Shown here: positions 37,009 through 48,485 of the stretch, piece by piece | Numbering within the stretch: position 1 is the first letter of the stretch | How the letters are laid out: every line of letters starts with the position of its first letter | From: Diphasiastrum complanatum | Lineage: Eukaryota > Streptophyta > Lycopodiopsida > Lycopodiales > Lycopodiaceae | Assembly (NCBI GenBank): GCA_029204225.1 | Contig: CM055097.1 | Location: forward strand, 12,296,631-12,360,630 | Reading direction: 5' to 3' | DNA length: 64,000 bases | Program-made: the position numbers and the translations under genes | The notes under the pieces: generated by a model | The model's database searches: none | Told to the model about the DNA's origin: nothing | What the model saw: the letters and a program-made list of their open reading frames with translations, nothing else

Positions 37009-38732
37009 TCAAAATTGTATACAAAGTCTTATAATACATTTATATTTTTTCATTAGGATTTCAATTAATTCAAACTTTTGGTTATTTTTTGGGAAAGTCG
37101 ACAAGTGTAGAAATGAAATTTGGATGAGGAATGTATTGATCCTCTGAAACCAAGTTCTGGCAGACTGTTTCAAGCCGTAAAGTGCCTTATGGAGTTTACA
37201 AACATGATTCTTCATACCTTCCAGAATGTATCCTTCGGGTTGGATCATGTAGATGTCTTCTTCTATGACTCCATTCAGATAGGCTGTTTGCACATGAAGT
37301 TGATGCACTTCAAGATCGGCTGCTGCAACATACAATAGGAAGGCTTGGATCGATGAATGCTTGATTACTAGACTGAAAGTCTCACTGTAGTCAACATTCA
37401 AAATCTGAATAAATCCTCGTGCTACCAGTCTTGCCTTCTTTCTATCAAGCGCTCCATTGGCATTGTACTTGATCTTAAAGATCCACTTGCAGTCGATGAT
37501 ATTGTAGCCAGCAGGAGCTTCAACTAATGACTACGTCTGGTTCTTGATCAGAGAGGAATACTCTCTGTCCATGGCTTATCTCCAGAGATCAGAGTTTGGT
37601 TGGCTAAGTGCCTCTTTGACTGTCATTGGTTCCTGTATCAAAAGATAGGTAGACTCAGGAGTATACGTTGTGGGCTGTGTGCGCATTCGGCTTGATCTTC
37701 TTGGAGGAATTAACTAATGAACCATTCTTGGAACTTGTTATTGGGTAGCAGCAACATCTTCATTTGACTCGTTGTCAAGTAGTGGATCGACGATGGACAT
37801 GCTTGAGCCTGAAGCTCAGATTGACGTGTCAATGACAAGAGTTAAAGGTTCTCTTGGAACAATGCCTTTGCCTTTGATGTCGATGAACCGATCCTCGATA
37901 AAGGCTGTATCCCGACTAAACAAGATTTGCTGGATATCGAGATCATATAACTTGTATGTGATGTCAGATGAAGTGTAACCAATTAGGATGGCCTTGAGAC
38001 CTTGGAAGTCAAATTTCTTCCTTGTCTCTTTCGGGATCTGGGGGTAGGCGATATATCCGAACACTCGTAGGTTCTTCACAAAAGGCTTAGAGCCTGTCCA
38101 CACCTCATGGGGTGTTCTGCCTGAGAGATCTTGGTTGAACATCTGTTCTGGACGTAAGCTGTAGTGGAGACAGCTTTGGCCCAGAAGTTCTTGGGCAGTG
38201 ATGCATGCGCCAGCATACATTTAGTTGATTCAACCAGGGTACGGTTCTCTCTCTCGGCCAAGCCGTTTGACTGAGGAGAATAAGGAGTGATAAATTGCTG
38301 CTCAATGCCTTGGCTTTTGTAGTACTCCTTAAATTCGGTAGAGATGTACTCTCTATTGTTGTCAGACCTCATGGCTTTGATCGTCCTTCCAGTCTCTTTT
38401 TCTACACGCTCCTTGAAGATTTTGAAGCAATTAAAAGTTTTTGATTTCTTTTTTATAAAGTACACCATAGTTTTTCTGGAAAATTCATCAATAAAAGTTA
38501 TGAAATACTTTGTATCCTTCAGAGAAGGATTCTGCATCGGGCCACAAATGTCTGTATGTACGATATCTAACAATCCTCTAGCAGTATGTTGATGGCTTGA
38601 TCTAAATGGTTTTCTAGTCTGTTTACCAACTAAGCAGTCTTGACAGACAGGTAACTCGACTTTATTATCAGGATAGTCTAGATCAAGAACAATAGAATGT
38701 TTAGACATTTGCTGTATAGAGGTATGATTCAA
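37009..38732 (-). pseudogene. Copia element F: integrase and RT fragment, different lineage
   Basis: Minus-strand Pol from pre-integrase to RT. 38732-38076 holds the zinc part CQDCLVGKQTRKPFRSS and the integrase core HTDICGPMQNPSLKDTKYF, FITFIDEFSRKTMVYF, MRSDNNREYIS (GG replaced by NN) and GLAERENRTLVEST. 38220-37816 covers the post-core segment with RVFGYIAYPQIPKETRKK. RT is interrupted by stops near 37530 and 37580 but shows NVDYSETFSLVIKHSSI, TAYLNGVIEEDIYM and CKLHKALYGLKQSARTWF (37401-37100). It ends abruptly near 37100 without the YVDD box. The motif details differ from the other Copias here, indicating a separate lineage. Confidence 0.85.
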
Positions 38733-38865
38733 GTGATGACTCGGAGGACTACAATATACTTTCTGACGAACAAATCCGATACTCTCAAGTTCTTCATGCA
38801 GTTCAAGACATCATCAAAAAAATTGACCCAAAGAAGAATCAAAACTCTACGCTCTGATGCAGGGG
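38733..38865 (+). pseudogene. Copia element E: integrase piece left of element D
   Basis: The plus-strand frame FLTNKSDTLKFFMQFKT...IKTLRSDAG is integrase core up to the second Asp. It is broken by insertion of element D; the continuation lies at 42723. Confidence 0.75.
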
Positions 38866-39726
38866 TGTTGAAAATTGTCACTTCTCACTTGTCATTGTTT
38901 ATTGTAAATAAAGATCAATCATTAGAACAATGTTCATGATCTGATTTCACACGTGTGGAGCCTGTTCCCACTTGTGAAAGAAAGTATTTTTCATACTTGT
39001 AAACATCTATTTTGATTTTGTATCAATCAAGTTAGTGTGAACATGATATGACTAGTTTTTAGTCAAGTTGACTAGTCACCTAGAAATTAGCTTTTCCTAG
39101 CATGTGCATGAGTAAATGCACCCACATGGCAAGTGGATGTTCACACGTGTGTATAGAGTTCTAGAAGATAAGAGTTGACCATTTTTCTTAGATCCTATTT
39201 TGTAGGGAATATTCCTATATTCTAGGAGACTAGCTCTTTGGATTTTAGCCATATTCTAGAAGGTCAACTTTGGATAAGGATCAAGGATGGATCAAATGGA
39301 TAGATTTGAGTGATGTGGCACTCTTCACACGTGTGAAGACCTGCTGGACTGTACCAGACTCGTGGATGTACTTGATCCATAAAAGGATCATCATTTTGTT
39401 AATGAGATTGATGAGACTTTTGCATTCTACACTTTTATGAGATTTCTAGTCAATAGAATTGTGATTTTTATGAATGATTGCTATCAAGAACCAAAGTACT
39501 TGTTGTTTCAGGTGTAGGCCGTACAGTGGATAGTACTCCACACGTGTGAGGCCGCTTTCACTGATTTATGAAGTTTTGATTCATTGCTCTTGCTTAAATC
39601 TAAGTGTAGTGAATCTAGATCAAGATCTAAAGTGTAGAACTTGATAGATCCATTGATTAAGCAACCAATAACTCTCTATGATTGTTAAGTACAACTATTA
39701 TTGTCCTTTAAACTAAAATTTTATAA
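38866..39726 (+). repeat. Copia element D 5' LTR
   Basis: It starts TGTTGAAAATTGTC and ends TTTTATAA, where the 3' LTR ends TTTTATCA. CACACGTGTG palindromes lie at 38948, 39142, 39326 and 39539. An internal segment of about 80 bases near 39552-39640 is absent from the 3' LTR. Confidence 0.92.
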
Positions 39727-39738
39727 TGGTATCAGAGC
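39727..39738 (+). promoter_or_regulatory. Copia element D primer-binding site
   Basis: TGGTATCAGAGC, complementary to initiator-Met tRNA, directly follows the 5' LTR. Confidence 0.93.
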
Positions 39739-40345
39739 TAAGTATGAGAGTGATCAATTGAATCATAGAACTTTCAAAGATCATTGGCAAAATTTGTTTT
39801 TGGCCAATACTAGTGAGGGCAAGTTCATCTAAAGTGATAGCTTGTTTCTATTTGGATCAAATCAACTTGGAGGCTGTGTATGTACTTTTCACACGTGTAA
39901 AACCGTACAACAACTTTCATTTCAAGTTACTTTGTGTTTTTTGGTCCTAAAATCTCAATTCTAGTCCATTTTTAGTGCTTTTTGAAGCATAGTATCGATC
40001 TAGATTCAATCTAGCTAATGCCTATGACCAAATAGAGTTTTAGATCATTGAAGCATTTTTTTTTGGAGTTTAAGATCAGATCTAAGAGGCTGATTTCTTC
40101 AGATCCTTAGTTGAAGTGAAATCTCTAAGAAAACTGTAAAGCAATTTTTTTTTTTTTGTGAGAGTGAAAGCTAGGAATTTTTGTCAAGATCTTTGTGTAT
40201 TATTCAAGCTTGTGTGCTAGTTTGATAGAGACCAGGCTACAGGCAATCTTGTAAGCTTTAGGCCTTTCATAGATCTTTAAAATTCATAAATCTTTGTGAT
40301 TTTAAGAAGAGCTCTTATTCTACAATGTCATCCATGGGTGGATAG

Positions 40346-40735
40346 TTGTTGGAATCAAGTGAGAGACTCACTTCCACAAATTATTTCATTTGGAAAGTGA
40401 GGATGGAATCAGTTCCCACATGGCATAAGAGATTAGGCCATCCTAATCTTCAATCTATGGATTCAATGGCAAGCAAGGAACTAGCTCTCGACCTACCAAG
40501 AGCTTTCAAAAAGTGTGGAAAGATGTGTGAGGCATGTGGCCTTGCAAAGTCACACAAATCTTCTTACAAGAGATCTTCATCAAGATCTCCCTCTCCCTTG
40601 GATCTCATACATTCTGATGTACATAGTTTTTCACATGCAAGTAATGGAAGTGCCTTGATGTATGTAACTTTTATAGATGATTGTACTAGATTCATGTCTT
40701 ACTCCTTCTTAGCTACATTGCTTGAAGAACCATAA
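40346..40735 (+). pseudogene. Copia element D: gag start fused to pre-integrase and integrase
   Basis: The frame begins LESSERLTSTNYFIWKVRMES (Gag) and passes directly into TWHKRLGHPNLQSM (GAG-pre-integrase). The zinc part CEACGLAKSHKSSYK and integrase start LIHSDVHSFSHASNGSA, MYVTFIDDCTRF follow. It then jumps to the linker LEEP before RT. Almost all of Gag, the protease and the integrase catalytic core are deleted in frame. The fusion frame itself is open for 129 residues. Confidence 0.85.
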
Positions 40736-40739
40736 TCTT

Positions 40740-41929
40740 TTGAAGAAGCATATAGATCTAAAGTTTGGAGAGATGCAATGCAAGTAGAGTATGATGCATT
40801 AGAAGAAAATCATACTTGGAATCTTGTAAATCTTCCAAGAGGGAAGAAGCCACTTGCATGTAAGTGGATTTATAGAATAAAGTACAATCAAGATGGATCT
40901 GTTTGGCTTTGTACTAAGTGCTTTTGAACCTTCTTTATATTTCAAATGTAATGAAGGAAAGATCATCATTTTGGTGCTTTATGTTGATGACATCATTATG
41001 ACAGGAAATGATGATGAAGGCATAAGCAAAGTAAGTTCAAGATGGTAGATCTAGGCTTCCTAAAGTTTATACTTGGGATAGAAGTGTCTAGAAGTAGCAA
41101 TTGTACTTTCATAAGTCAATCAAAGTATGCTACTTCCATTCTTAAAAAGTTTGGTATGAAAGATTGTAAGGGGATTGACACCCCTATGGAGCATGTTGTG
41201 AAAGCAACTAATGAAGGTGATGAAGCATCCTTTGAGGACATCACCCTCTTTAGAAAGCTTATAGGCTCCCTAATCTATTTAACCATCACTAGACCTGACT
41301 TAAGTTTTTGTGTAAGCAAGTTGAGTCAAAATATGCAAGCTCCTTTAGTGCATCATTGGAAAAGTGCCAAGAGAGTGCTTAGATATGTTTCTAGTACTAG
41401 ATTTTTTGGCATACTTTATGAAGGATCTAACTTCCACTTGAGAGCCTACTCGGATTCAGATTTTGCAGGTGACAAGATGGATAGAAAGTCCATTAGTGCA
41501 TTTGCAACATTCCTTTGTGGAGGAGTAATATCTTGGCTTTCCAAAAAGCAAGATACTATCTCACTATCTTCTTGTGAAGCCAACTACAAGGCATTGACTT
41601 CAACAACCAAAGAGCCCCTATGGCTAAGAAGACTCTTGATGGAGCTACATGTGCTAGAGGCCGAGGAGATCCTTTATATATTTTGTGACAATCAAGCTTC
41701 TCAACAAATTGCTTCCAATCCTATCTTCCATGCTAGAACAAAGCATATTGAGATAGCTCACCACTTTATGAGGGAGAAGGTACCATCCAAGGAGGTGCAA
41801 CTACATCATGTACCATCATCCGAATGCATAGCTGATATTTTAACCAAGCCATTGTCCAAAGATCCATTTTTCAAGTTAAGATATTCTCTTGGAATTTTAG
41901 ATAGATGTACATTAGATTTGCCAAGTTAG
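40740..41929 (+). pseudogene. Copia element D: RT remnants and complete RNase H
   Basis: RT N-terminal blocks (WRDAMQVEYDALEENHTWNLV, ACKWIYRIKYNQDGS) are followed by a deletion, then LYVDDIIMTGND near 40980 in another frame. From 41042 a clean 295-residue frame covers the RT thumb and the whole RNase H. Its blocks are AYSDSDFAGDKMDRKSISAF, SWLSKKQDTISLSS, CDNQASQQIASNP, HARTKHIEIAHHFMRE and the closing HHVPSSECIADILTKPLSK, with a TAG stop. It is the best-preserved Pol C-terminus in the window. Confidence 0.92.
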
Positions 41930-41942
41930 AAGTGAGGAGGAG
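41929..41942 (+). promoter_or_regulatory. Copia element D polypurine tract
   Basis: GAAGTGAGGAGGAG abuts the 3' LTR start and would prime plus-strand DNA synthesis. Confidence 0.85.
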
Positions 41943-42722
41943 TGTTGAAAATTGTCACTTCTCACTTGTCATTTTTTACTGTAAATAAAGATCAATCATG
42001 AGTGCAATGTTCATGATCTGATTTCACACGTGTGGAGCCTGTTCCCACGTGTGAAAGAAAGTACTTTTCATATTTGTAAATATCTACCTTGATTTTGTAT
42101 CAATCAAGTCAAGTGTGAACATGATATGACTAGTTTTTAGTCAAGTTGACTAGTCACCTAGAAATTAGCTTTTCCTTGCATGTATGAGTAAATGCACCCA
42201 CATGGCAAGTGGATGTTCACACGTGTGTATAGAGTTCTAGAAGATAAGAGTTGACCATTTTCCTTAGATCCTATTTTGTAGAGAATATTCCTATATTCTA
42301 GGAGACTAGCTCTTTGGATTTTAGCCATATTCTAGAAGGTCAACTTTGGATAAGGATCAAAGATGGATCAAATGGATAGATATGAGTGATGTGGCACTCT
42401 TCACACGTGTAAAGACCTGCTAGACTGTACCAGACTCGTGGATGTACTTGATCCATAAAAGGATCATCATTTTGCTAATGAGATTGATGAGACTTTTGCA
42501 TTCTACACTTTTGTGAGATTTCTAGTCAATAGAATTGTGATTTTTATGAATGATTGCTATCAAGAACCAAAGTACTTGTTGTTTCAGGTGCATGCCGTAC
42601 AGTAGACAGTACTCCACACGTGTGAGGCCGTAGAATTTGATAGATTTATTGATTAAGCAACCAATAACTCTTTATGATTGTTAAGTACAATCATTATTGT
42701 CCTTTAAACTGAAATTTTATCA
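41943..42722 (+). repeat. Copia element D 3' LTR
   Basis: It matches 38866-39726 with scattered substitutions and one ~80-base deletion near 42630. It ends TTTTATCA. Confidence 0.92.
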
Positions 42723-43230
42723 AGGGAGAGTGTTTATCTCCAACAAATTCAAAGACTTCTATGCACAAGGCAACTGAAATACAACAATATTTTACAAAAA
42801 ACTCACCTTAGTCCAATGGTGTAGCTAAATGGAAGACTCTATCACTCATTGAGAGTGCCAAGAGCATGCTGGCCCATGCATCTCTTCCAAAGAAATTTTG
42901 GACAGAAGCTATTACTATAGTAGCCTACTTTCAAAATCGATCCATTTTATAGGCTCTGAATGGCAAGACACCTTATGAGGTGTGGACAGGAGCAAAGCCA
43001 TCACTCAACCATATCAGAGTGTTTGGATGTTTTGCTTTCAGTCATATCTCTGCTGCTCCAGAAAAATTTGACCCAAGGATCGAACAATCAAAATCCGATC
43101 CAAGGTCAAAAAATCCAAAATCCGACCCAAGGGACTGACAACAGAAGATTGATTTTCATTGGCTATTCCTTAGATCTGAAGGCATACAAGCTCTACAACC
43201 TGGACACATCAACAATGGGAGGCTGAAGCC
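42723..43230 (+). pseudogene. Copia element E: integrase piece right of element D
   Basis: It continues the integrase after element D with a SNKFKDFYAQGN-like segment. The SAKSMLAHASLPKKFWTEA and TPYEVWTGAKPSLNHIRVFGCFAFSH blocks follow, then a tail with a duplicated KSDPR-like segment and YSLDLKAYKLYNLD. Several stops and frame changes are present. It is the target into which D inserted. Confidence 0.8.
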
Positions 43231-43410
43231 TTGCCCTCGCCAGTATGCTTAGGATAATGTCTTGTCTAAACCAGTACACCTGGCTTGATGTGTATTGAGG
43301 AAGTGTAAACTACAAGATAGAACATTCATGTATTAGTAACGGCTAAAAAAATCAATAGAATAGAAAAACTAATTACAATTCCAAAACCAAGATTAAACAG
43401 AATAAATTAC

Positions 43411-44840
43411 CTTTGAAATATCAACATCCTCTTGAAGGTTGAACCACTCAAAAAATAACTTTGCATTATATAAAGTGTACTACCTACAGTTGAATGAACC
43501 ATTTTGCTGGGGTGACTGCAAAAAAATTCAGCACACAAGAAAGCAATTAAGAAGCAGAATGAATTAGAATGAAACAAATACATTAGAATACCGATTTCAA
43601 AATGTTGTTAAGAAAGACAAAATTGACCTCCAAACTGACGATTTGCCAGTCAATGGGATGGGGAACATCTCTTGGAATATATTTACTTAAATATGACAAG
43701 TATATATCTACATCCTTATGCGTATTGCTAGCCGAGTTCATCTTGACACAAAATACTTTAATAGTATTATCTACAAATCTCTTGATAGAGATCAGGTTTA
43801 AACTCTAGTGCTCACTGCAAAATAAGATAGAAAGTACATTAGCTACAATTCTGAGAACTATTTCCATTGATAATGCCAATGATAAAGCATTAAACAACAA
43901 GAAGCATTTAACATATCTCACTTGGTATGATAAAGCACAAGCAGGTATTTTGTTGTTGGTGTGAATCCACTAGTCAGACACTATGACAAAGTGCCGTTAT
44001 TCTCCTTGAAGACCTGTAGCAAAAAGTTACTGAGCACCAACAATTCATTGGATCAATCACTCTATAGTTTATACTGAAGTCAAGTTCCTCTAATCTAAAA
44101 CAAAATGGAACTCCAATTCTATCTACAACATCGGCTATGTCACTCTTAAATTTAAGATAATCATCTGAATCTAAATATGTATAAAAATTTGAAATAGGAG
44201 GAGGAGGAGGTGGATGAGCAGTATCAACAGGAATAACAAGATTATCCAAAATTGATGTAGCTATATTTACAATCGTATCTAGTGTAGCAGTATCTACATT
44301 ACCAACGGGGTTAGGTTGAGAAAAATTTGTGGTATTGGCCTTCCTAACTTTCTTCGGGGCTCTCTTGGGAGCTGGCTACTTCCTAGGCCGCTTGGTAGAG
44401 AGGTCTGCTCTATCTAATGGACTAGGTCTGGGAGCAGCCGGCTGAGACATGTGTAACTTGGAATATCTTTCCCGTATCCTCATCAGTAGTTGGAAATCCT
44501 TAGGCATAATGGTTACTCTCTTAGCATGTATAGCTAGCCAAAATGAATCTTCAAAAAAAAGGCTCATATAGTTCTCAGAAGCCTCCTGAAGGCACTGAAG
44601 AGCCGAGGGAGTGAACCTAACAAATTGTCCGAGATCATTCCTGGTAATATGGCGGACAACACGATAGAATGGAGCTCTCTGAATCAGCAGATTGGTTGAT
44701 CTCTAATACTTACGAATATCAGAGAGCCACCTGATGTGGTTGCGCCTTCTAATTTAAACAGGAGGGGTAATGGCAATGGCAGGGACTGAGGATATACCAA
44801 TAGAGAAGAATTCTCTCTTCGTATGTTTTCTCTTCTCCAT
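43411..44840 (-). pseudogene. Histone H3-like (CENP-A-like) gene with long extension, decayed
   Basis: Exons 44014-44840, 43592-43814 and 43411-43515 have good GT-AG borders and compatible phases and give about 385 codons; a GTAATT donor at 43410 implies more exons. Residues ~29-125 match a histone H3 fold: IRKY, STNLLIQRAPFYRVVRHIT (alpha1), FTPSALQCLQEASENYMSLFFED (alpha2), IHAKRVTIMPKDFQLLMRI (loop 2 and alpha3). Loop 1 is one residue longer than canonical H3, as in centromeric H3. A Pro/Lys-rich linker, a PPPPPP run and an unknown ~230-residue extension follow. Canonical H3 ends right after alpha3. Five in-frame stops (TAA 44754-44756; TAG 44703-44705, 44376-44378 and one in each later exon) but no frameshift. 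All could come from Gln codons by C-to-T. The extension is not recognised. Confidence 0.7.
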
Positions 44841-44856
44841 AGAGGTATTCTGAGGG

Positions 44857-45017
44857 ATATCGCACTTGTGCGTGATCAACAAGATAGGAAGGGGAGGGGT
44901 CCAAAGCATTCACAAAGGAGCGATATGTACGAAAATTTTGTACGGTATATTAGACTTGTGCGAGGGAAGTATAAATGAGACCAGTCACAATAGAACAGAG
45001 GTGCACAAGTATGATAT
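44857..45017. promoter_or_regulatory. Segment upstream of H3-like gene, shared with transposon B
   Basis: It begins 17 bases from the H3-like start codon and aligns with 18679-18840 of element B in the same orientation. ATATCGCACTTGTGCG lies at 44857, AGCGATATGTACG near 44907, TTAGACTTGTGCG near 44950 and GTGCACAAGTATGATAT at 45001. TATAAAT lies at 44970 on the plus strand. It is probably a promoter or terminal-region piece of a related transposon. Confidence 0.6.
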
Positions 45018-45049
45018 TAAGTTATTTTAGCCACAACAAGTCAATCAAC

Positions 45050-45620
45050 CTCAACAAGTCAAAATTATCCCAAGAAGATCGAATCAACCTAGACATCCCA
45101 TCAAGAGTTATGGATGATGCTTCATACTATTTTGTGCAGGAAACCAATATTGTACTAGAAGGTATGTCACATGCTAATGTTGATCAATAGAAGGTTGCCA
45201 TGGATAAAGAATAGGACTCTTTCATGTTAGAAAACACATGGACAATCATGGAGCTGCCAAAAAGTCAAAATATCATTCCATGCAAATGTATTTTCATAAT
45301 CATGTATAATGCTAATGGAAAAGTTGATAGATTCAAGGCTCGACTTATTGCAAAGGGATTTTCACAAATTTCAAATATTGACTACTTTGCCTAGCGGTAA
45401 AGCATACTTCAATTTGACTCTTACTGTCATTTGAATCTGCAACCAACCTTGAAGTCCATTGAATGGACGTTGAAGCAGCATTTCTAAATGGAACCATTGA
45501 AGAAGACATTTTCATGTCACAAACCTGAAAGATACAAGATCAAAGGTCAAATAAATCTTGTATGCAAATTGCACAAGGCTCTCTATGGGACTGAAATAGT
45601 CCCTAAGAGCTTGGTTCTGA
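45050..45620 (+). pseudogene. Copia RT fragment, third lineage
   Basis: Degenerate plus-strand RT: LENTWTIMELPKSQNIIPCKC, FKARLIAKGFSQ, DVEAAFLNGTIEEDIF in shifted frames, and LVCKLHKALYG. Multiple stops are present. It ends before the catalytic box. Confidence 0.75.
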
Positions 45621-45904
45621 AAAATCAACTACTTCTTGTGAAAATGTTAAAAACCTAGCACATAGGTCTATGCCACAACATCATGATGGATAGTCCCACC
45701 TTGTGTACCTATTTAGGAGTAGATAATCTGAAATCAAATCACCATTCATGGTTAAAAATTTATGATCATGTCAAGGCCAAGATTTGTGTTCTTAGGAGTA
45801 CAAAAACAATTACTAATGAAGAACAGATGATAATTAAGGAGGTTAATCACCACATAGAAGTAAAATGCCCAAAGGTGGCATGTATCCAAGCAAGCACACG
45901 ATAA

Positions 45905-47370
45905 TATGAATATTTGTAATTATCTTTCTCATGTATTTCATGACACAAAATGTACACAATTGTAACATTGTTTCACAAAAACCAATCATTCATGCATTAC
46001 AAAGTTATAAAAAAAAGCTAAAATAGACGTATGTTGATCACTTCCCAAAATCTTGATAGGCTAGGTCAATTCTTTGATTGATTGAGGGTGAGAGTGTGGT
46101 AGACAGGCTAGAATAATTTCACAATGATAAAAAAAGGTTGTTGGTTTACTGTCTATGGAGAATAGAAATGAAATGATCACATGTTTAGAAGAAACTTGTC
46201 GACGATTGGTGCTTTGCGAATGAAGGTGGTCCCATGTGCTCATTCACATGCACTTTGTGAATGGCCCTAGGCAAGGCTTGGCATTTGAAAAAGAAGAAAA
46301 TTCTTGTTTTTATTAATAAAAGATGGGGAAACCATCGGACTACAAAGGAATGCATGTAGAAAGTTTAAAGGCCATTTGAAAAGTGAAATGTATGTCAAAG
46401 GCCTATTTGTCTTTCAAAGAAAAAGCACAAAGTTATGCCAAGTGTTAATTGAAAGTCTTAGTATACAAGACCCTTCTACTTAGAAAGTGAAAGTCAAATT
46501 TTATAGGAGTCTTCTTCCAATTTTTAATCAAAAGGTATCCTCCACACGTGCATGTCACATCACAAAAGACTTCCAATTATACACAAGCACAACATTGAAA
46601 TAGTTGAAATTTTTAAAAAGAGCTAAGATTGCATAATTTACCAATTACAAAAAATTCAATTTCAATGCTCAAACTCACCTAGGAGTGACAACTCAGGTTT
46701 TAGCAAACTGTAACAATAGCTTACCTCCATCACACCTACTAAAACAAATGTAGGTTCTCATAAACTACATGTTTGTGTCCTTATAGGTTACGAGCCTATC
46801 AAATATTAAACTTGTAGGTTTTTATTTTCATATTTTTTTTTGGTTTAAGATTTTAGAAATAATTGTTTGACTATAGGCTTTAATACATTCTTTGAGTGGC
46901 CCATAAATATAAAGTTTTGACATAGTGCATGCCATTTTACTTCTTTTCAGAAAACAACTTCATCTTCTCTACCAGGGTGGTTTTGTCGTTAATCTCGCAT
47001 GCTTATCCATAGATTTTTCTTAATCTAATATATACCAAAATGTACAAATTTAACATTTTGATATTGATTATTGCATCACCCTAATTTCTAAGGTTTTCTA
47101 GAATTGTTGATTTTCTTAAAATCTTGTCTTTTGAATCTTGTATCTCAATTTGCTTGTCAACAGAATATTACAAATTTACATTAATAACTAATTCTATTGA
47201 TTTAATAAAGCTATGTATTGTAAGCTTCATATGAATCTACCTATTTTATTACACAATTTTCTTGCATTTGAAAACAAAAAACAAAAAATTTCATGCATTT
47301 TAAAAAGGTTGTCGGTTTTTTAAAAGTCAACTTTTTATAAGTTATATACAAAGTCAATTTCTGGAAAACT
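45905..47370. other. Non-coding stretch
   Basis: No gene is recognised. A perfect 8-base hairpin (CATTCACA...TGTGAATG) lies near 46238. Confidence 0.45.
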
Positions 47371-48320
47371 GCTGATTGCAACGTCTACTCCAAGTGGGTG
47401 CAACAATCCTTTATTATCATCACCTTATACGTGGATGATACGTTGCTTTTCAGCAACAATACCAATTTGGTTAAGGATGCTAAACAGATGTTGTTTTCTG
47501 AGTTCGACATGACTGATCTGAGTGAAGATCACTTCTATTTGGGCATTCAAATGCACCGAGAGACAGAGTGAGACGACTGATTTATATTACTCAACAAAGA
47601 TATCTTCAAAATGTTCTTGACAGATATAATATGATGAATTGTGAGTTAGCTCACTCACCGATGGATCCAAGCCTGTGTTTGTCAAGGGACCAATTTCCTC
47701 AGACCAAGCAAGAAGAGGAGCAGATGAGAGAGTATCCTTATCGATCGATACTTGGATCTCTCGTGTACGCAATGGTCTATACAAGACCTGACGTCTCTTT
47801 TCAGTAAGCTCACTCAGCCAATTTATGGCTAATCTTGGCATTACCCATTGGAAAGCTCTCATAAGAGTCATGAGATATATTCGAGCTACCATGGACCAAT
47901 GCATCTGCTATGGATAAGTCAACAACGATAATCTTCATCAGCTCAGTGGATATTCTGATGCAAGCTAGAGAGGAAATGTAGACAATCGTAAGTCCACATC
48001 TGGATTTACATACTTCTTCAACGACAGTTCTATCTCATGGAACATCCGTAAGCAAACCTCTATCGCTCTTTCATCTACAGAAGCAGAATACATTGCTTCT
48101 TCTCGATCTATTAAAGAAGCATTTTGGTTGAAAATTTATTGTCCGACATTAGTTTGAATCAATATAGCCCTACAATCATATTATGTGATAATCAAAGTGT
48201 TATTGCCTTATTGGCCAATTCTAGATTTCACTCTAGGAGTAAGCACATTGAGATACGATATCATTATATTAGGGGCAAGTTTCTCAACAAGGAGGTAATC
48301 TTAACGTATTAGTCTGAATA
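47371..48320 (+). pseudogene. Copia RT end and RNase H, decayed
   Basis: It contains IITLYVDDTLLFSNNTNLV with the catalytic YVDD, FDMTDLSEDHFYLGIQ, then ITQQRYLQNVLDRYNM, CELAHSPMDPSL, SLVYAMVYTRPDVS, and RNase H blocks SSTEAEYIAS and HSRSKHIEIRYHYIR, spread over three frames. It is followed directly by a polypurine tract and an LTR, so it is the 3' end of a Copia distinct from C, D and J. Confidence 0.85.
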
Positions 48321-48344
48321 TCAAGGCATTCACGGATCCAGATT

Positions 48345-48353
48345 AAGGGGGGG
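48345..48353 (+). promoter_or_regulatory. Copia polypurine tract
   Basis: AAGGGGGGG lies immediately before an LTR-type TGTTGG start. Confidence 0.75.
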
Positions 48354-48485
48354 TGTTGGATCTATCTCCTCTACTCTTCTGAATCCTATGTTAATATGCC
48401 TCCATTCATGTTGTTACATTTTTTACTTGTGTTGTCCCAAAGTCTACATATTTACTCAGGATTTCCACAGGCAAAAAACCCAACA
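48354..48485 (+). repeat. Short Copia 3' LTR, 132 bases
   Basis: It starts TGTTGGATCT and ends AACCCAACA, a 6-base terminal inverted repeat. The right boundary is inferred from that symmetry only; the 5' partner is not in the window. Confidence 0.6.

Larger units (their letters stand above)
38866..42722 (+). mobile_element. Copia element D with both LTRs and 5-base target duplication
   Basis: A complete-ended but internally deleted Copia. The 5' LTR is 38866-39726, primer-binding site 39727-39738, coding remains 40346-41929, polypurine tract 41929-41942, and 3' LTR 41943-42722. The flanks AGGGG (38861-38865) and AGGGA (42723-42727) are a 5-base target duplication with one change, lying in the integrase of element E. 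Several deletions (gag to pre-integrase, integrase to RT, two in RT) make it non-autonomous. Confidence 0.93.

Noticed and set aside
43411-44840. TAG/TAA read as glutamine (alternative genetic code)
   Set aside because: Land plants use the standard code, Copia D pol ends at a conserved TAG, and element A has CAA where B has TAG, so decay is the simpler explanation.
46230-46260. Hairpin near 46238 as a terminator or microRNA precursor
   Set aside because: An 8-base stem is too short for a precursor, and bacterial-type terminators are not relevant in a plant nuclear sequence.
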